64,000 nt of DNA from Acidobacteriota bacterium (GCA_021846275.1 JAJZBZ010000002.1:62001-126000); one strand, 5' to 3'; shown: positions 25,660 to 35,453, counted from the first letter of the stretch. The notes: a model not told the origin generated them from the sequence alone. Made by a program: numbers and translations.

Positions 25660-25812
25660 CGTCGTCCCTCCGTCGCCAGCGGCCAGCCCGGCCGCTCCAG
25701 TCCAGCAGCCCGCGCGCAGCCGCCGCGTCCATTCGGAATCAGCGTAGCACGATTTCGACGCTTCTTATCCCACCCTCACCGCGCTACTCCGCGCCGCATC
25801 AACTCCCCGCCG

Positions 25813-26334
25813 TCAGCAGTTCACCACCATCACCGAGCACCCCGCGCGCTCCGGTCGCCACCGCACCAGAAACTGCGTCACCGCCGACGCATCCAGCTTC
25901 CGCATCGACTCAAACTCTCCCTGCTTCTGGCTATAGAGCAGCTTCCCATGCTCATCGAGCACCGCCACCGCCGGCACGCCCCGCTTCAGCGGAATCTGAT
26001 ATTTTTCCGCCAGCGCCACATTCCGGTCATACTCGCCGATATTCACATCCACCAGCTCAAAGTTCTTTTTGAGCAGCGCGGCATTCTGCGGCTGATGCAG
26101 GTAGTAATCCAGCACCTTGCAATCTCCGCACCAGTTCCCGCCAAAATCCACCAGCACGCGCTTGTGCTCGGCCGCCGCACGATGCAGCGCCGCCGTCAGG
26201 TCCGCCTCGGCCTGCTGCGGCGGAGGATAAATATCCCGCGCCCACTCCTGCGCCAGAGCGCTCCCGGCCAGCGCCACGCACAGCGCCACCAGCAACCATC
26301 CACTCCCGTTTGACCACCCGCCCAGCCTTCGCAT
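25813..26334 (-). CDS. Exported thioredoxin-like protein
   Basis: A protein of 173 residues with a signal peptide or anchor (GSGWLLVALCVALAGSALAQ). The thioredoxin-like fold carries the active site NWCGDCKVLD (C69, C72) and a later cis-Pro motif (KRGVPAVAVLD). WCGDC differs from the WCGPC of classical thioredoxins, as in the DsbD-gamma/thioredoxin_7 group. It is probably a periplasmic disulfide reductase or isomerase. The start at 26334 has GGAGGAG upstream. Confidence 0.83.
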   Translation of the reverse strand: MRRLGGWSNGSGWLLVALCVALAGSALAQEWARDIYPPPQQAEADLTAALHRAAAEHKRVLVDFGGNWCGDCKVLDYYLHQPQNAALLKKNFELVDVNIGEYDRNVALAEKYQIPLKRGVPAVAVLDEHGKLLYSQKQGEFESMRKLDASAVTQFLVRWRPERAGCSVMVVNC

Positions 26335-26579
26335 TCCCGTTCTCCTCCGTCTTCTCTCGCTCGCGCCCGCCCGGGGCCGACATTCTTCCGATGCGCCACC
26401 CACCCCGCCGGTTCCGCTTTTCTTCTCTTTTACACCGGAGTCCCCCTTGAATGCCTCACTTTCGAGCGGTAACGCGACAAAATCCCAACATGCGTTTCCT
26501 CGCCCTGATCGGCCCCCTTTTTCTCATCCACGCACAAACATTTTTGTACTCAGACAACACATCTGCCGCCGCGCGATAT

Positions 26580-28463
26580 TTACTCGACAGTGACGGATTT
26601 GGCGAGGTTGCGCGGCTGGTCGACGTCGCAGCCGCGGCGCACGGCAATGTGGTAGGCGAGGAGCTGAAGCGGGACGATTTCGAGCAGCGGCAGCAGCATC
26701 TCCGGTGCCCGTGGAATCTCGATGACGCGCTCAACGAGGCTGGCGATCTCGCCCTGGCCCTCAACCGCGACGGCGATGACGCGGCCCGAGCGGGCGGTGA
26801 CCTCCTGAAGATTGGAGAGGGTTTTTTCGTAGCGGAGTTTTGAGCCGGCGTCGGCGGAGTCCTGGGTGGCGAGCACGACGACGGGCAGGGATTCGTCGAT
26901 GAGCGCGTTGGGTCCGTGCTTCATCTCGCCGGCCGGATAGCCCTCGGCGTGAATGTAGCTGATCTCCTTCAGCTTGAGCGCGCCTTCGAGAGCAATGGGG
27001 TAGTGGATGCCGCGTCCGAGGTAGAGAAAATCGCGCGCATGACTGAAGGTTTTTGCCAGTTCCTCGCACTGCGCCGAGATGCGCGGCAGCATCTCTTCGA
27101 TGCGCGCCGGGATGCGTCCCAACTCTTCGACCAGGCGCAGGCTTTCCGTGTCGCTCACCGAACCGCGCGCCTGCGCCAGACGCAGCGCGAAGAGCAGCAG
27201 GGCCGTGATCTGCGCGGTGAAGGCCTTGGTGGAGGCGACGCCAATCTCGGGACCGGCGTGGGTGATGATGGTGCCGGTGGCCTCGCGCGTGACCATGGCT
27301 CCGACGACGTTGCAGATGGCGACGGTGGGCAGGCCGAGGGCGATCATCTCGCGCTGCGCGGCGAGCGTGTCGGCGGTTTCGCCGGACTGTGTGATGACCA
27401 TGCCCAGCGCGTTGGCGTCGGCCAGCGGCGCGCGATAGCGATATTCGCTGGCGTAATCGACTTCGACGGGCACGCGGGCCAGCCGTTCGATCATGTACTT
27501 GCCGACGATGGCGGCGTGCCAGCTTGTGCCGCAGGCGGCGATCTGGACGGAGGAGACGGCGCGAAGCTGCGCATCGCTGAGGCCGGCTTCATCGAGAAAG
27601 ACGTGGCCGGACTCCTGCGAGACGCGGGCCATGGTGGTCTCGCGGATGGCGCGCGGCTGCTCCCAGATTTCCTTGAGCATGAAGTGCTTGAAGCCGCCTT
27701 TTTCGGCCTGGATCGGATCCCAGGTGATGCGCTGGAGTTTGCGCTCGACGGGCTGGCCGTCGAAGTCCGTGAGCCGGACGCCGGAGCGCGTGAGTACGGC
27801 CATGTCGCCGTCGTTGAGGAAGTAGAGGTCGCGCGTGTGATGGAGGATGCCGGGCACGTCGGAGGCGATGAAGGCTTCGCCATCGCCGACTCCGATGACG
27901 ACCGGCGGGCCGAGTCGCGCGGCGACGATCTTGTCCGGCTCGGCAGAGGAGAGCACGCCGAGCGCGAAGGCTCCGCTGAGGCGGCCGACGGCGCGACGGA
28001 CGGCGTCTTCGAGAGCGAGCGGGTGGCCGCAGTCTTCGGCTTCGCGGGCGATCTCTTCGATGAGGTGAGCGATGATTTCGGTGTCGGTTTCGGTGACGAA
28101 TCGATGGCCGCGCGCGGTGAGTTCGTGCTTCAGTTCGAGATAGTTTTCGACGATGCCGTTGTGTACGACGACGAGCCGTCCGGTGCAGTCGCGGTGAGGG
28201 TGAGCGTTCTCTTCGGTGGGGCGGCCGTGCGTGGCCCAGCGCGTGTGTCCGATGCCGTAGCTGCCCTGGAGCGGCTGTGTGCGCAGGGCGTCTTCCATGT
28301 TGCGCAGCTTGCCGGGCGCGCGCAGGATGGCGAGCTTTTCCGCTCCTGCGGATCCCACGGCAATGCCGGCCGAATCATAACCGCGATACTCGAGGCGGCG
28401 CAGCCCCTCGACGATGATGGGCACGACTGGCTTCGGGCCTACGTATCCAACGATTCCGCACAT
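26580..28463 (-). CDS. glmS: Glucosamine-fructose-6-phosphate aminotransferase (isomerizing)
   Basis: A protein of 627 residues. The N-terminal class II glutamine amidotransferase begins MCGIVGYVG, where Cys2 becomes the nucleophile after Met removal, and includes [11 protein letters not shown]. Two SIS sugar-phosphate isomerase domains follow ([28 protein letters not shown]). The C-terminus is [13 protein letters not shown], as in functional GlmS. It makes glucosamine-6-phosphate for peptidoglycan and lipid A. I see no glmS ribozyme-like leader. purS lies 137 bases upstream on the same strand. Confidence 0.98.
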   Translation of the reverse strand: MCGIVGYVGPKPVVPIIVEGLRRLEYRGYDSAGIAVGSAGAEKLAILRAPGKLRNMEDALRTQPLQGSYGIGHTRWATHGRPTEENAHPHRDCTGRLVVVHNGIVENYLELKHELTARGHRFVTETDTEIIAHLIEEIAREAEDCGHPLALEDAVRRAVGRLSGAFALGVLSSAEPDKIVAARLGPPVVIGVGDGEAFIASDVPGILHHTRDLYFLNDGDMAVLTRSGVRLTDFDGQPVERKLQRITWDPIQAEKGGFKHFMLKEIWEQPRAIRETTMARVSQESGHVFLDEAGLSDAQLRAVSSVQIAACGTSWHAAIVGKYMIERLARVPVEVDYASEYRYRAPLADANALGMVITQSGETADTLAAQREMIALGLPTVAICNVVGAMVTREATGTIITHAGPEIGVASTKAFTAQITALLLFALRLAQARGSVSDTESLRLVEELGRIPARIEEMLPRISAQCEELAKTFSHARDFLYLGRGIHYPIALEGALKLKEISYIHAEGYPAGEMKHGPNALIDESLPVVVLATQDSADAGSKLRYEKTLSNLQEVTARSGRVIAVAVEGQGEIASLVERVIEIPRAPEMLLPLLEIVPLQLLAYHIAVRRGCDVDQPRNLAKSVTVE

Positions 28464-28530
28464 GGTTTCGTCCTGTGCCTCCGTATGCGCCTTGCGAAGA
28501 ACCGGCGCGCGATTTTCAGACTGTTGTCGC

Positions 28531-28560
28531 GGTGCGAGAATCTGCGGTGCGAGAATCTGC
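28531..28560. repeat. 15-bp tandem duplication between purS and glmS
   Basis: GGTGCGAGAATCTGC occurs twice head to tail in the 137-base gap between purS and glmS. It is minor, with no obvious function. Confidence 0.7.
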
Positions 28561-28600
28561 GGCGTGGATCGCTCGTCGGGTTGACGGCTCTTCCAGTCAG

Positions 28601-28846
28601 CTACTCTTCGAGCCGGTAGGTGAACTCCTCGATGACTGTGTTCGTGAGCACCTCGCGCGCGATGCGCTCGACCTCGGCGCGGGCGGTGTCGGCGGCGAGT
28701 CCGGGAGCGAGGGTGAGCGTGAAGAATTTTCCCTGACGAACGCCCTGCACGCTGCTGACGCCCATCTTGCGCAGCGCGTTCTGGATGGTCTGGCCCTGGG
28801 GGTCCAGCACAGAGGACTTCAGCGTGACATAGACATAAGCCTTCAT
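28601..28846 (-). CDS. purS: Phosphoribosylformylglycinamidine synthase subunit PurS
   Basis: A protein of 81 residues matching PurS along its length: [36 protein letters not shown] and LTNTVIEEF. PurS bridges PurL and PurQ in the three-subunit FGAM synthase of purine synthesis. purL and purQ are not in the window; purD is 1.7 kb away. A perfect TATAAT (minus strand) ends 9 bases before the ATG, leaving almost no leader. Confidence 0.94.
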   Translation of the reverse strand: MKAYVYVTLKSSVLDPQGQTIQNALRKMGVSSVQGVRQGKFFTLTLAPGLAADTARAEVERIAREVLTNTVIEEFTYRLEE

Positions 28847-28854
28847 TTCTCGTA

Positions 28855-28860
28855 ATTATA
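28855..28860 (-). promoter_or_regulatory. -10 box close to the purS start codon
   Basis: On the minus strand TATAAT is separated from the purS ATG by 8 bases. If it is used, transcription would begin at or next to the ATG and give a leaderless mRNA. The -35 region is poor. Confidence 0.4.
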
Positions 28861-28972
28861 GTAGTCCGAGGGTATCTCAGAGGAGAGTTCCTCGGGACTG
28901 CCACTGTTTCGTCTGTTCTTTTTGCAGGCGCTCTTGTTACCCCGGAAGCATCCACGTCACCATCAGGAGAAT

Positions 28973-29527
28973 ATGCAAGCCATGATCAATTACCTCGAGT
29001 TGCCGGTAGGCGACAAGGCCCCGGAGGTCTTTCGGGTCGTCATTGAGATTCCCAAGGAGGGCACGAACAAGTTTGAGTACGACAAGGAGCTGCATGTCTT
29101 CAAGCTGGATCGGAATCTGCATTCGCCGGTGCATTATCCGGGTGACTACGGGTTCATTCCGTCCACGCTGAGCGATGATGGCGATCCGCTGGACGTGCTG
29201 GTGCTGGTGCCGACGCCGAGCTTTCCGGGCTGCGTGCAGGAGGTGCGTCCGATCGGGCTGCTGGAGATGCTGGACCAGGGCGTGCTGGACGAAAAGGTCA
29301 TTGCCGTGGGCAAGAACAATCCACGCTATGCCGATGTGTGGAACTACACGGATGTGTATCCGCACATCATGAAGGAGATTACGCACTTCTTCGCGATCTA
29401 CAAGGATCTGGAAGGCAAGCGCGTCGAGGTGAAGGGCTGGCATGACGCGGCGTATGCGCGCGACCATGTGGTGCGCGCGATGAGGTGCTTCAATGAGGAC
29501 AAGGCGCGCAAGCAGAGCAACGGATAA
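28973..29527 (+). CDS. ppa: Family I inorganic pyrophosphatase
   Basis: A protein of 184 residues. The signature [10 protein letters not shown] carries the metal-binding Asp residues. Upstream are [16 protein letters not shown] and [11 protein letters not shown], and [12 protein letters not shown] is near the C-terminus. It hydrolyses pyrophosphate released by biosynthesis in the cytoplasm. AGGAG (28965-28969) lies only 3 bases before ATG 28973 and 12 before ATG 28982 ([10 protein letters not shown]), so either could be the true start. It is divergent from purS. Confidence 0.95.
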   Translation: MQAMINYLELPVGDKAPEVFRVVIEIPKEGTNKFEYDKELHVFKLDRNLHSPVHYPGDYGFIPSTLSDDGDPLDVLVLVPTPSFPGCVQEVRPIGLLEMLDQGVLDEKVIAVGKNNPRYADVWNYTDVYPHIMKEITHFFAIYKDLEGKRVEVKGWHDAAYARDHVVRAMRCFNEDKARKQSNG

Positions 29528-29573
29528 TGCAGGACCAGCAACGTGGGGCCTGCAACGTGGCGCGAGCGCAGAA

Positions 29574-29610
29574 AGAAACGGTTCGACCAGAGTCGGACCG
29601 TTTCTGTTTT
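29574..29610. terminator. Terminator between ppa and the SGNH hydrolase gene
   Basis: AGAAACGGT-T-CGAC, a CAGA loop and GTCG-G-ACCGTTTCT form a 14-pair stem with one wobble pair, followed by GTTTT. Being nearly symmetrical, it may serve both convergent genes. Confidence 0.85.
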
Positions 29611-29629
29611 CCTGCGAACGGACTCTGGT

Positions 29630-30427
29630 TTATGGCGCGGGCTGCGCCAGGGCGGCGCGGATGCCGGCATCGACCAGCGGATTCATGATGGCGTATCCGG
29701 CGTGGTTGGGGTGGACGCCGTCGAGGCTGAGGCTGGGCTGCATGCCGCCGTCGGGCGTGGCCAGCGCCTTCCAGAAGTTGACATAGACCAGCCCGTGATC
29801 ATCGGCGTAGCCCGCGATCCAGGCGTTCAGCGAGCGAATGGTCTGGGCGGGCAACAGGCCCTTGTGCCAGGGAAAATCAGCCGTCGGCGGCACCGAGCAG
29901 AGCACCATGCGGATGTGATGGACGCGGGCAAGATCGGCCATAGAGGCGAGGTTGTTTTCCGTGTCTCCCGGCGTCATCACGCCGGTGTTCCCGGCAATGT
30001 CATTGGTTCCGGCCATGAGGACGACGACGGTCGGTTTCAGGTCGATCACATCCTGACGGAAGCGGATGAGCATCTGCGGCGTGGTCTGGCCGCTGATGCC
30101 GCGATTGATCTCGACCCAGGGATGGCCGGGAAACGTGGGCACCATTGGTATGCCGTCATGCTGCCAGTTTTCGGTGATGGAGTCGCCCATGAAGACGACG
30201 CGCGTCTCGTCGGCGGCTGGCTCGGGCAGCGCGGCATCCATGTCTCGAAAGCGCGCGAGCCAGGCGAAGTCTTCGAGAAGCTGTTTGTCGTGCTGCGTCT
30301 TCCAGTCGGTGGCGGAGCTGGCCTGCGTCGTCGGCGCAGTCTGCGCGGTTTGTGCCGACGCGTGCAGACCGCCGAGCACGAGGCACGAAGCAAGAACCAC
30401 CACTCCCATTGGCTGAATGCTCTGCAT
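29630..30427 (-). CDS. Exported SGNH/GDSL hydrolase
   Basis: A protein of 265 residues with a signal peptide (GVVVLASCLVLGGLHASA). SGNH blocks: VVFMGDSITENW (Ser83), NRGISGQTT (Gly), LMAGTNDIAGN (Asn), and SLDGVHPNHAGY (Asp and His). It resembles the acetylhydrolase/lysophospholipase L1 group that removes acyl groups from sugars or lipids in the periplasm. The start at 30427 has a strong GGGAGGG Shine-Dalgarno. It follows purD by 131 bases on the same strand. Confidence 0.88.
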   Translation of the reverse strand: MQSIQPMGVVVLASCLVLGGLHASAQTAQTAPTTQASSATDWKTQHDKQLLEDFAWLARFRDMDAALPEPAADETRVVFMGDSITENWQHDGIPMVPTFPGHPWVEINRGISGQTTPQMLIRFRQDVIDLKPTVVVLMAGTNDIAGNTGVMTPGDTENNLASMADLARVHHIRMVLCSVPPTADFPWHKGLLPAQTIRSLNAWIAGYADDHGLVYVNFWKALATPDGGMQPSLSLDGVHPNHAGYAIMNPLVDAGIRAALAQPAP

Positions 30428-30558
30428 GGCATTTCCCTCCCGCAAATCGTCTTTCTCGATCACGATATCGGTTTTGCCGGTGCGCGGCAAACGCGGTTCA
30501 CACTGCTGGCTGGGATGCGCTGACTGTGGCATGAGTTGCGTGGATCGTTGGCCATTGC

Positions 30559-31833
30559 TCACTTGCCGAGCGCGCGGTGGGCGATGTCGCGTCGGAAATA
30601 GATGCCGTCGAACTGGATGCGGCTCATGGCTTCATACGCCCGCGAGAGCGCCTCGCGCAGATCGCCCGCCGTGGCCGTGACGCCGAGCACGCGACCGCCG
30701 GAGGTGACCAGTTCGCTGGCGCGGCGCGACGTGCCGGAGTGAAAGACGACGACGCCCTCGACGCGCGCGGCCTCGTCGAGGCCGTGGATCGGCTTGCCGG
30801 TTTCGTAGCTGCCGGGATAGCCGCCGGAGCTGGCGATGACGCAGACGCTCGCACCGGGTTTCCACCGGAGCGTGATCCCGGCGAGGCGTCCGTCGATGGC
30901 CGCGTCGAGCGCATCGGCAAGATCGCTTTCGAGGCGCGCGAGGATGGCCTGTGTCTCCGGATCGCCGAAACGCGCGTTGAACTCCAGCACCTGCGGGCCG
31001 CGCGGTGTCATCATCAAGCCGATGTAGAGCACGCCCTGGAACGGCGCGCCTTCGGCGGCCATGCCGCGCAGCGTTGGCTCGGCGACGTGACGCACGAGCC
31101 ACTGGCGCATCTCGGCGTCGAGGATCGAGTCGGTCGAGTAGACGCCCATGCCGCCGGTGTTGGGGCCGGTGTCGCCTTCGCCGATGCGCTTGTGATCCTG
31201 GGCGGCGGCCAGCGGCAGCGCGGTTTTGCCGTCGCAGAGGCAGAGAAAGCTGACCTCGTCGCCGGTGAGGAACTCTTCGACGACGACCTGGCGTTCGCCG
31301 TCGGCTCCGAGCAGCTCGCCGGAGAACAGGCCCTGAGCGGCTTCGAGCGCGGCGCGGCGCGTCTGGCAGATGACGACGCCCTTGCCGGCTGCCAGGCCGT
31401 CGGCCTTGACCACGATGGGCGCGTGAAACAGTTCGAGGGCTTTTTCCACGTCTGCGGCGCTGGTGCAGACGGCGTAGTTGGCGGTGGGAATCTGGTGCCG
31501 CTGAAGAAAGCGCTTGGCGAAGGATTTGCTGGTCTCCAGCATGGCGGCGGCCTGAGTCGGCCCGAAGACGCGAAGGCCGCGCTCGGTGAGCGCATCGACG
31601 AGGCCGAGCGCAAGCGGCAGCTCCGGCCCGACGACGACCATTGCGGGCTGCTCGCGCAGGGCAAGCTCGACCATGCTGTCCAGATCGGAAAGCACGACCG
31701 GAGCCAGACGAGCGACCTGCGCGATGCCGCCGTTGCCGGGCGCGCAGACGACCTCGGTGACGCGCTTGCTCCGGGCCAGCGCCCAGGCCAGCGCGTGCTC
31801 ACGACCACCCGATCCGATGACCAGTACTTTCAT
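30559..31833 (-). CDS. purD: Phosphoribosylamine-glycine ligase
   Basis: A protein of 424 residues with the ATP-grasp GARS layout: N-terminal MKVLVIGSGGREHALAW, APGNGGIAQ, VVVGPELPLALGLVDAL, the ATP-grasp core (PIVVKADGLAAGKGVVI, VEEFLTGDEVSFLCL), and FNARFGDPETQAILARLESD. It catalyses the second step of purine synthesis. The start at 31833 gives the canonical N-terminus. Confidence 0.97.
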   Translation of the reverse strand: MKVLVIGSGGREHALAWALARSKRVTEVVCAPGNGGIAQVARLAPVVLSDLDSMVELALREQPAMVVVGPELPLALGLVDALTERGLRVFGPTQAAAMLETSKSFAKRFLQRHQIPTANYAVCTSAADVEKALELFHAPIVVKADGLAAGKGVVICQTRRAALEAAQGLFSGELLGADGERQVVVEEFLTGDEVSFLCLCDGKTALPLAAAQDHKRIGEGDTGPNTGGMGVYSTDSILDAEMRQWLVRHVAEPTLRGMAAEGAPFQGVLYIGLMMTPRGPQVLEFNARFGDPETQAILARLESDLADALDAAIDGRLAGITLRWKPGASVCVIASSGGYPGSYETGKPIHGLDEAARVEGVVVFHSGTSRRASELVTSGGRVLGVTATAGDLREALSRAYEAMSRIQFDGIYFRRDIAHRALGK

Positions 31834-31989
31834 TGCAAACCCCTTGCAGCGCTGCATCGCAAGCAGCCACCATTCGCTTAGATTTCAGTGTACTCGTGCG
31901 CGCAGACGGCGTTTGACACGCTGGCGTTCGCTATACTGCCAGAGCGCGCGCATGCGGCTTCTGCTGTTGCGCGGTGGGACGCGGTGCGA

Positions 31990-32172
31990 ATGAGGGAAGA
32001 CGGCTCCAAAGCGAAACGCGGGCGAGCGAATCGCGGCCATGCCAATCGACTGGCCATGCTGCGCAGCCAGCGCGTGGGGCTGGTGCTCGTCGCTCTGGCT
32101 GTGCTGGTGTGGCGGCTGGCCCATGTACCGCGCGGATGGTGGTTCCCGGCGGGATGGTGGCGGCTGTGGTAG
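31990..32172 (+). CDS. Possible small Trp-rich membrane protein overlapping miaA
   Basis: A protein of 60 residues: a basic N-terminus (SKAKRGRANRGHANRLAM), one hydrophobic helix (VGLVLVALAVLVWRLAHV) and a Trp-rich end (RGWWFPAGWWRLW). The positive-inside layout looks like a real membrane peptide. There is no clear Shine-Dalgarno, and its 3' end overlaps the proposed miaA start by 19 bases, so it may be chance. Its function is unknown. Confidence 0.35.
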   Translation: MREDGSKAKRGRANRGHANRLAMLRSQRVGLVLVALAVLVWRLAHVPRGWWFPAGWWRLW

Positions 32173-33164
32173 CTGCGACGGAATTGGCCTCCAGCGCGGG
32201 CGCGGAGGGCCGCGAGCCGCTGGCGGTGATCCTGCTGGGGCCGACGGCGAGCGGAAAGACGGCTCTGGCGCTGGCGCTGGCTCGGCATCTGGGCGCTGAA
32301 AGTCCGGGCGTGGCCGGTCTGGGTGTGGAGGTGGTCAGCTGCGATTCCGTTGCCGTCTATCGTGGCATGGATATTGGCTCGGCCAAGCCGAGCGCGGAGG
32401 AGCGCGCGTGTGTGCCGCACCACCTGCTGGACGTGACCGATCCGGACCGGGATTTTACGGCGGGCGACTACGCGCGGGCGGCGCGGGCGGCGATGCTCGC
32501 GATTGCGGAGCGCGGCGCTGTGCCGCTCATCACCGGCGGCACGGGGCTGTACCTGCGCGCGCTGGTCGATGGGTTGTTCACTGGTCCGCAGCGTGACGCT
32601 GGGCTGCGGGAGCGGCTGGCTGCGAGTCATGCGCGCCACGCGGCGGGATGGCTGCATCGCATTCTCACGCGCCTGGATGCGGCAGCCGCAGCCCGCATTC
32701 ACGCCAACGACACGCCGAAGCTGGTCCGTGCAATCGAGGTCACGCTTGCGGCGCGGCGGCCGATGAGCGATCTCTTTGCCGAGGGGCGCGAGGCGCTGAC
32801 GGGATTTCGCCTGCTGCGCATCGGGCTGGATCCGCCGCGTCCGGCGCTCTACGCGCGCATCGACGAGCGTGCGGCGCGGATGTTTGCGCGCGGTCTCGCG
32901 GCGGAGACGCAAGGGCTGCTGGATCGCTTCGGCGCGGTGCGGCCGCTGGGTGCTCTGGGCTATCGTCAGGCGCTGGCGCTGGTGCGCGGAGAGATGACGG
33001 AGAGTGAGGCGATTGCCGCCGCGCAGCAGGGCCACAGGAACTATGCCAAGCGGCAGATGACGTGGTTTCGGCGCGAGCCGGGGGTGCGCTGGATTGAGGA
33101 CTTCGGCGACTCCGCGCAGGCACAGGAAACGGCGCTGCGCGTGGTTCGCGAGGCTTTGCGGTAA
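32154..33164 (+). CDS. miaA: tRNA dimethylallyltransferase MiaA
   Basis: A protein of 336 residues. P-loop is GPTASGKT (residues 29-36); CDSVAVYRGMDIGSAKPS, HHLLDVTDPDRDFTAGDY and TGGTGLYLRALVDGL follow, and GYRQALALVRGEMTESEA is near the C-terminus. It transfers a dimethylallyl group to A37 of tRNAs reading UNN codons. The start is uncertain: ATG 32154 is used, with ATG 32136 as an alternative. Both give an N-terminal extension of about 20 residues before the P-loop strand. It converges on the histidine kinase gene, 64 bases apart. Confidence 0.95.
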   Translation: MVAAVVAATELASSAGAEGREPLAVILLGPTASGKTALALALARHLGAESPGVAGLGVEVVSCDSVAVYRGMDIGSAKPSAEERACVPHHLLDVTDPDRDFTAGDYARAARAAMLAIAERGAVPLITGGTGLYLRALVDGLFTGPQRDAGLRERLAASHARHAAGWLHRILTRLDAAAAARIHANDTPKLVRAIEVTLAARRPMSDLFAEGREALTGFRLLRIGLDPPRPALYARIDERAARMFARGLAAETQGLLDRFGAVRPLGALGYRQALALVRGEMTESEAIAAAQQGHRNYAKRQMTWFRREPGVRWIEDFGDSAQAQETALRVVREALR

Positions 33165-33228
33165 ACGCGCCGGCCCGGATTTCATTGAGCAGCGTCTCAG
33201 GCAGGGGTCCGTCGCTGGTTGCGGTGGA

Positions 33229-34680
33229 TCAGGCCGCGAGCGGCAGCCACAGCTCGACCGTGAAGCCGCCGGGAATGTTCTGCGCGTGGACTTCGCCGCC
33301 GTGCAGGCGGATGGCGCGTTCCGTGATAGCGAGGCCGACGCCGTAGCCACCGGTCGAGCGCTGGCGCGCATCGTCCAGGCGATGAAACGGACGGAAGATG
33401 GCCTGCAACTGATCCTCGGGCACGCCGGGACCGCAGTCCCTGACGGCAATGACGACCATCTCTCCGAGCAGGCGATCCTCCCGGCGCAGGCTCACGCTGA
33501 CGGTTGAGCCTTCGCTGGTGTAGGCGATGGCGTTGCGGACGACGTTCTCGACGGCGCGCTTGAGCAACATGCGGCTGCCCAGCACGGTCGGATGAAGATC
33601 GTCGCCTTCAGCATAGATGACGCAGCAGCCACGCCTCCTCGCCTCGTATTCCATATCCGGCAGCAGTTCGCTGACGATCTCCCGCAGGCCGACAGTTTCG
33701 GTTTCGGGCAGCCTGCGCGTGGACTCCAGCGAAGAGAGTCCGAGCAACTGGCCGATCAGGTCGTTGAGCCGTTCGGCCTCGCGGCCAATGCGACGCAACT
33801 GCTCGCGAAGCAGGGCGCAGGACTGCTCCGGCTCTGAGCTATTGATCTTTGCCGCTGCGGCGTCAGCCTCTTCGTGGGCCAGCTCCAGCGCCACGCTGAG
33901 CCGGGCGAGCGGCGAGCGCAGCTCGTGGGAGACATCGCGCAACAGAAGCTTCTGCGCGTCCACCAGTTGCTCCAGCCGCTCGGCCATCTCGTTGAAGTCG
34001 AGCACGAGGCCGCGCAGTTCGTCCTTTTCCGCGCGCGCATCGCGCGGTGGCGCCGCGCCGCGCCGGGGCCACTGGACGCGCGCGCGCAGATTGCCCTGCG
34101 CCAGCTCGCGCGCCGCCGTGCGCAGCAGGCCGATGGGTCGGGTCATCATGAGCGTGATCACAAACGTGACAATCAGCGAGACGATGAGGCTGATCGCCAG
34201 GCGCGGCAGCATCTCGCGATAGGGAATGTAAATCTGGCGCGGATAACTGCCGCGCAGGATGTAGACAAAATGGCGGCCCTGCGCGTCGTCGGCCAGGACG
34301 CCCTGCATGTAGCTCTCGGAGTTCTGGCCATGCACCATGTATCCGTAGCGGCGAATTTCGGCCACGCGGCGCGCGTAGGGAGTCGGCTCAATCGACTGGC
34401 AGAGCAGGTGGTTCTGCGGATCAAAGAGCAGCGCGGGCTGGTCACCGGGCGCGGGCGTGTCGATGGGAAAGACGCTGGGCACAGCCTTCAGCGCGGCGCA
34501 GCCGCCGGTCTCGTAGGCCTTGATCGACTGCCGGGCGTTTGATTCCATCTGCGCGAAGGTGGAGGTGTAGACGGCCTCGGTGGTCCGGAAATCATTCATC
34601 AGGAAGAGCAGCGTGGAGACGAAGACCAGCGCCTCGATCGTCCAGAAGGCCAGGAACAGCTTCAAAAACATGCTTCGCAT
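33229..34680 (-). CDS. CpxA-like sensor histidine kinase
   Basis: A protein of 483 residues. TM1 is residues 6-28, followed by a periplasmic sensor of about 130 residues, TM2 (about 160-180), then a HAMP domain (RPIGLLRTAARELAQGNL). The H-box is LLRDVSHELRSPLARL with phospho-acceptor His252. N-box NVVRNAIAYT, G1 VRDCGPGVP and G2 TGGYGVGLAI show a complete ATPase domain. The sequence and its pairing with an OmpR-type regulator resemble envelope-stress systems of the CpxAR kind. The start lies 3 bases after the regulator stop, so the two form one operon. Confidence 0.93.
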   Translation of the reverse strand: MRSMFLKLFLAFWTIEALVFVSTLLFLMNDFRTTEAVYTSTFAQMESNARQSIKAYETGGCAALKAVPSVFPIDTPAPGDQPALLFDPQNHLLCQSIEPTPYARRVAEIRRYGYMVHGQNSESYMQGVLADDAQGRHFVYILRGSYPRQIYIPYREMLPRLAISLIVSLIVTFVITLMMTRPIGLLRTAARELAQGNLRARVQWPRRGAAPPRDARAEKDELRGLVLDFNEMAERLEQLVDAQKLLLRDVSHELRSPLARLSVALELAHEEADAAAAKINSSEPEQSCALLREQLRRIGREAERLNDLIGQLLGLSSLESTRRLPETETVGLREIVSELLPDMEYEARRRGCCVIYAEGDDLHPTVLGSRMLLKRAVENVVRNAIAYTSEGSTVSVSLRREDRLLGEMVVIAVRDCGPGVPEDQLQAIFRPFHRLDDARQRSTGGYGVGLAITERAIRLHGGEVHAQNIPGGFTVELWLPLAA

Positions 34681-34683
34681 CGA

Positions 34684-35418
34684 TCACCGTCCTCGCCGCG
34701 CGCTTGCGGTCGGCAGGGCAAGCTGGTAGCCGATGGCGCGGATGGTTTTGATTCGCTCGCCTTCCCCAGCCGCGTCTTCGAGCTTGCGCCGCAGTCGGCT
34801 GACATGCATGTCAAGGCTGCGATCAAAGGGGTGGAATCTGCGATCAAGCACGGTTTCGGTGAGCGCTTCGCGCGCCAGCACCTGGCCCGGCGCGCTGACC
34901 AGCGCGCGCAGCAGTTCAAACTCGACATCGGTAAGATCGAGCGCCACGCCCTGGCAGCTTGCCGTGCGCGCGCCGGTGTCGAGGGCAATCCCGGCTGCCT
35001 CCAGAAATGCTGCGCCCGACTCAGCCGTCTGGCGCGCCGCGCCGCGCCGCAGGATGGCCCGCACGCGCGCCAGCAGCTCGCGCGGGTTGAAGGGCTTGGG
35101 CAGGTAATCGTCGGCACCGATTTCGAGGCCCACGATTCTGTCCACATCGTCGCCACGCGCGGTGAGCAGCAGGACATTCACCAGGGAGCGCGCACGCAGA
35201 CGGCGCAGCACCTCAAAGCCATCCATGCCGGGCAGCATCACGTCCAGCAGGATGAGGGCGAACGACTCGCGCAGCGCGCGATCCAGGCCGGTTTCCCCGT
35301 GGTGCTCGGTGCGCACGGTGAATCCGTGGCGGCCGAGGTAGTCCTCAAGCATTGCCGACAGCTCCGTGTCATCGTCGATCAGCAGAATGGGTTCCACCGG
35401 ATGTGTTTCCGCAGCCAT
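34684..35418 (-). CDS. CpxR-like OmpR-family response regulator
   Basis: A protein of 244 residues. The receiver domain has the acidic pocket LLIDDD, phospho-acceptor Asp59 (LILLDVMLPGMDG) and Lys108 (YLPKPF). A winged-helix output domain follows (LTDVEFELLRALVSAPGQVL, LDMHVSRLRRKLE, IKTIRAIGYQL). The VLARE-LTETVLDRRFHPFDRSLDMHVSRLR segment resembles CpxR closely. Two GTAAC/GTAAA tandem sites upstream match the CpxR box and suggest autoregulation. The chosen start is at 35418; an in-frame ATG at 35472 would place part of the operator region in the coding sequence. Confidence 0.92.
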   Translation of the reverse strand: MAAETHPVEPILLIDDDTELSAMLEDYLGRHGFTVRTEHHGETGLDRALRESFALILLDVMLPGMDGFEVLRRLRARSLVNVLLLTARGDDVDRIVGLEIGADDYLPKPFNPRELLARVRAILRRGAARQTAESGAAFLEAAGIALDTGARTASCQGVALDLTDVEFELLRALVSAPGQVLAREALTETVLDRRFHPFDRSLDMHVSRLRRKLEDAAGEGERIKTIRAIGYQLALPTASARRGR

Positions 35419-35453
35419 TGTTTCATTTCTACGCCGCGCCTCCGTGTTGTGCC

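Noticed and set aside
28464-28600. glmS ribozyme or other riboswitch upstream of glmS
   Set aside because: The 137-base gap after purS has no conserved ribozyme core or pseudoknot elements that I can see, only a 15-bp duplication.
26916-28619. Plus-strand frame opposite glmS
   Set aside because: Antisense shadow of a highly conserved gene.
31913-31937. TTGACA and TATACT as a promoter for miaA
   Set aside because: The spacer is only 13 bp, too short for a sigma70 promoter.
31878-33449. Minus-strand frame covering miaA
   Set aside because: Arg/Gln/His-rich antisense product; MiaA motifs are intact on the plus strand.
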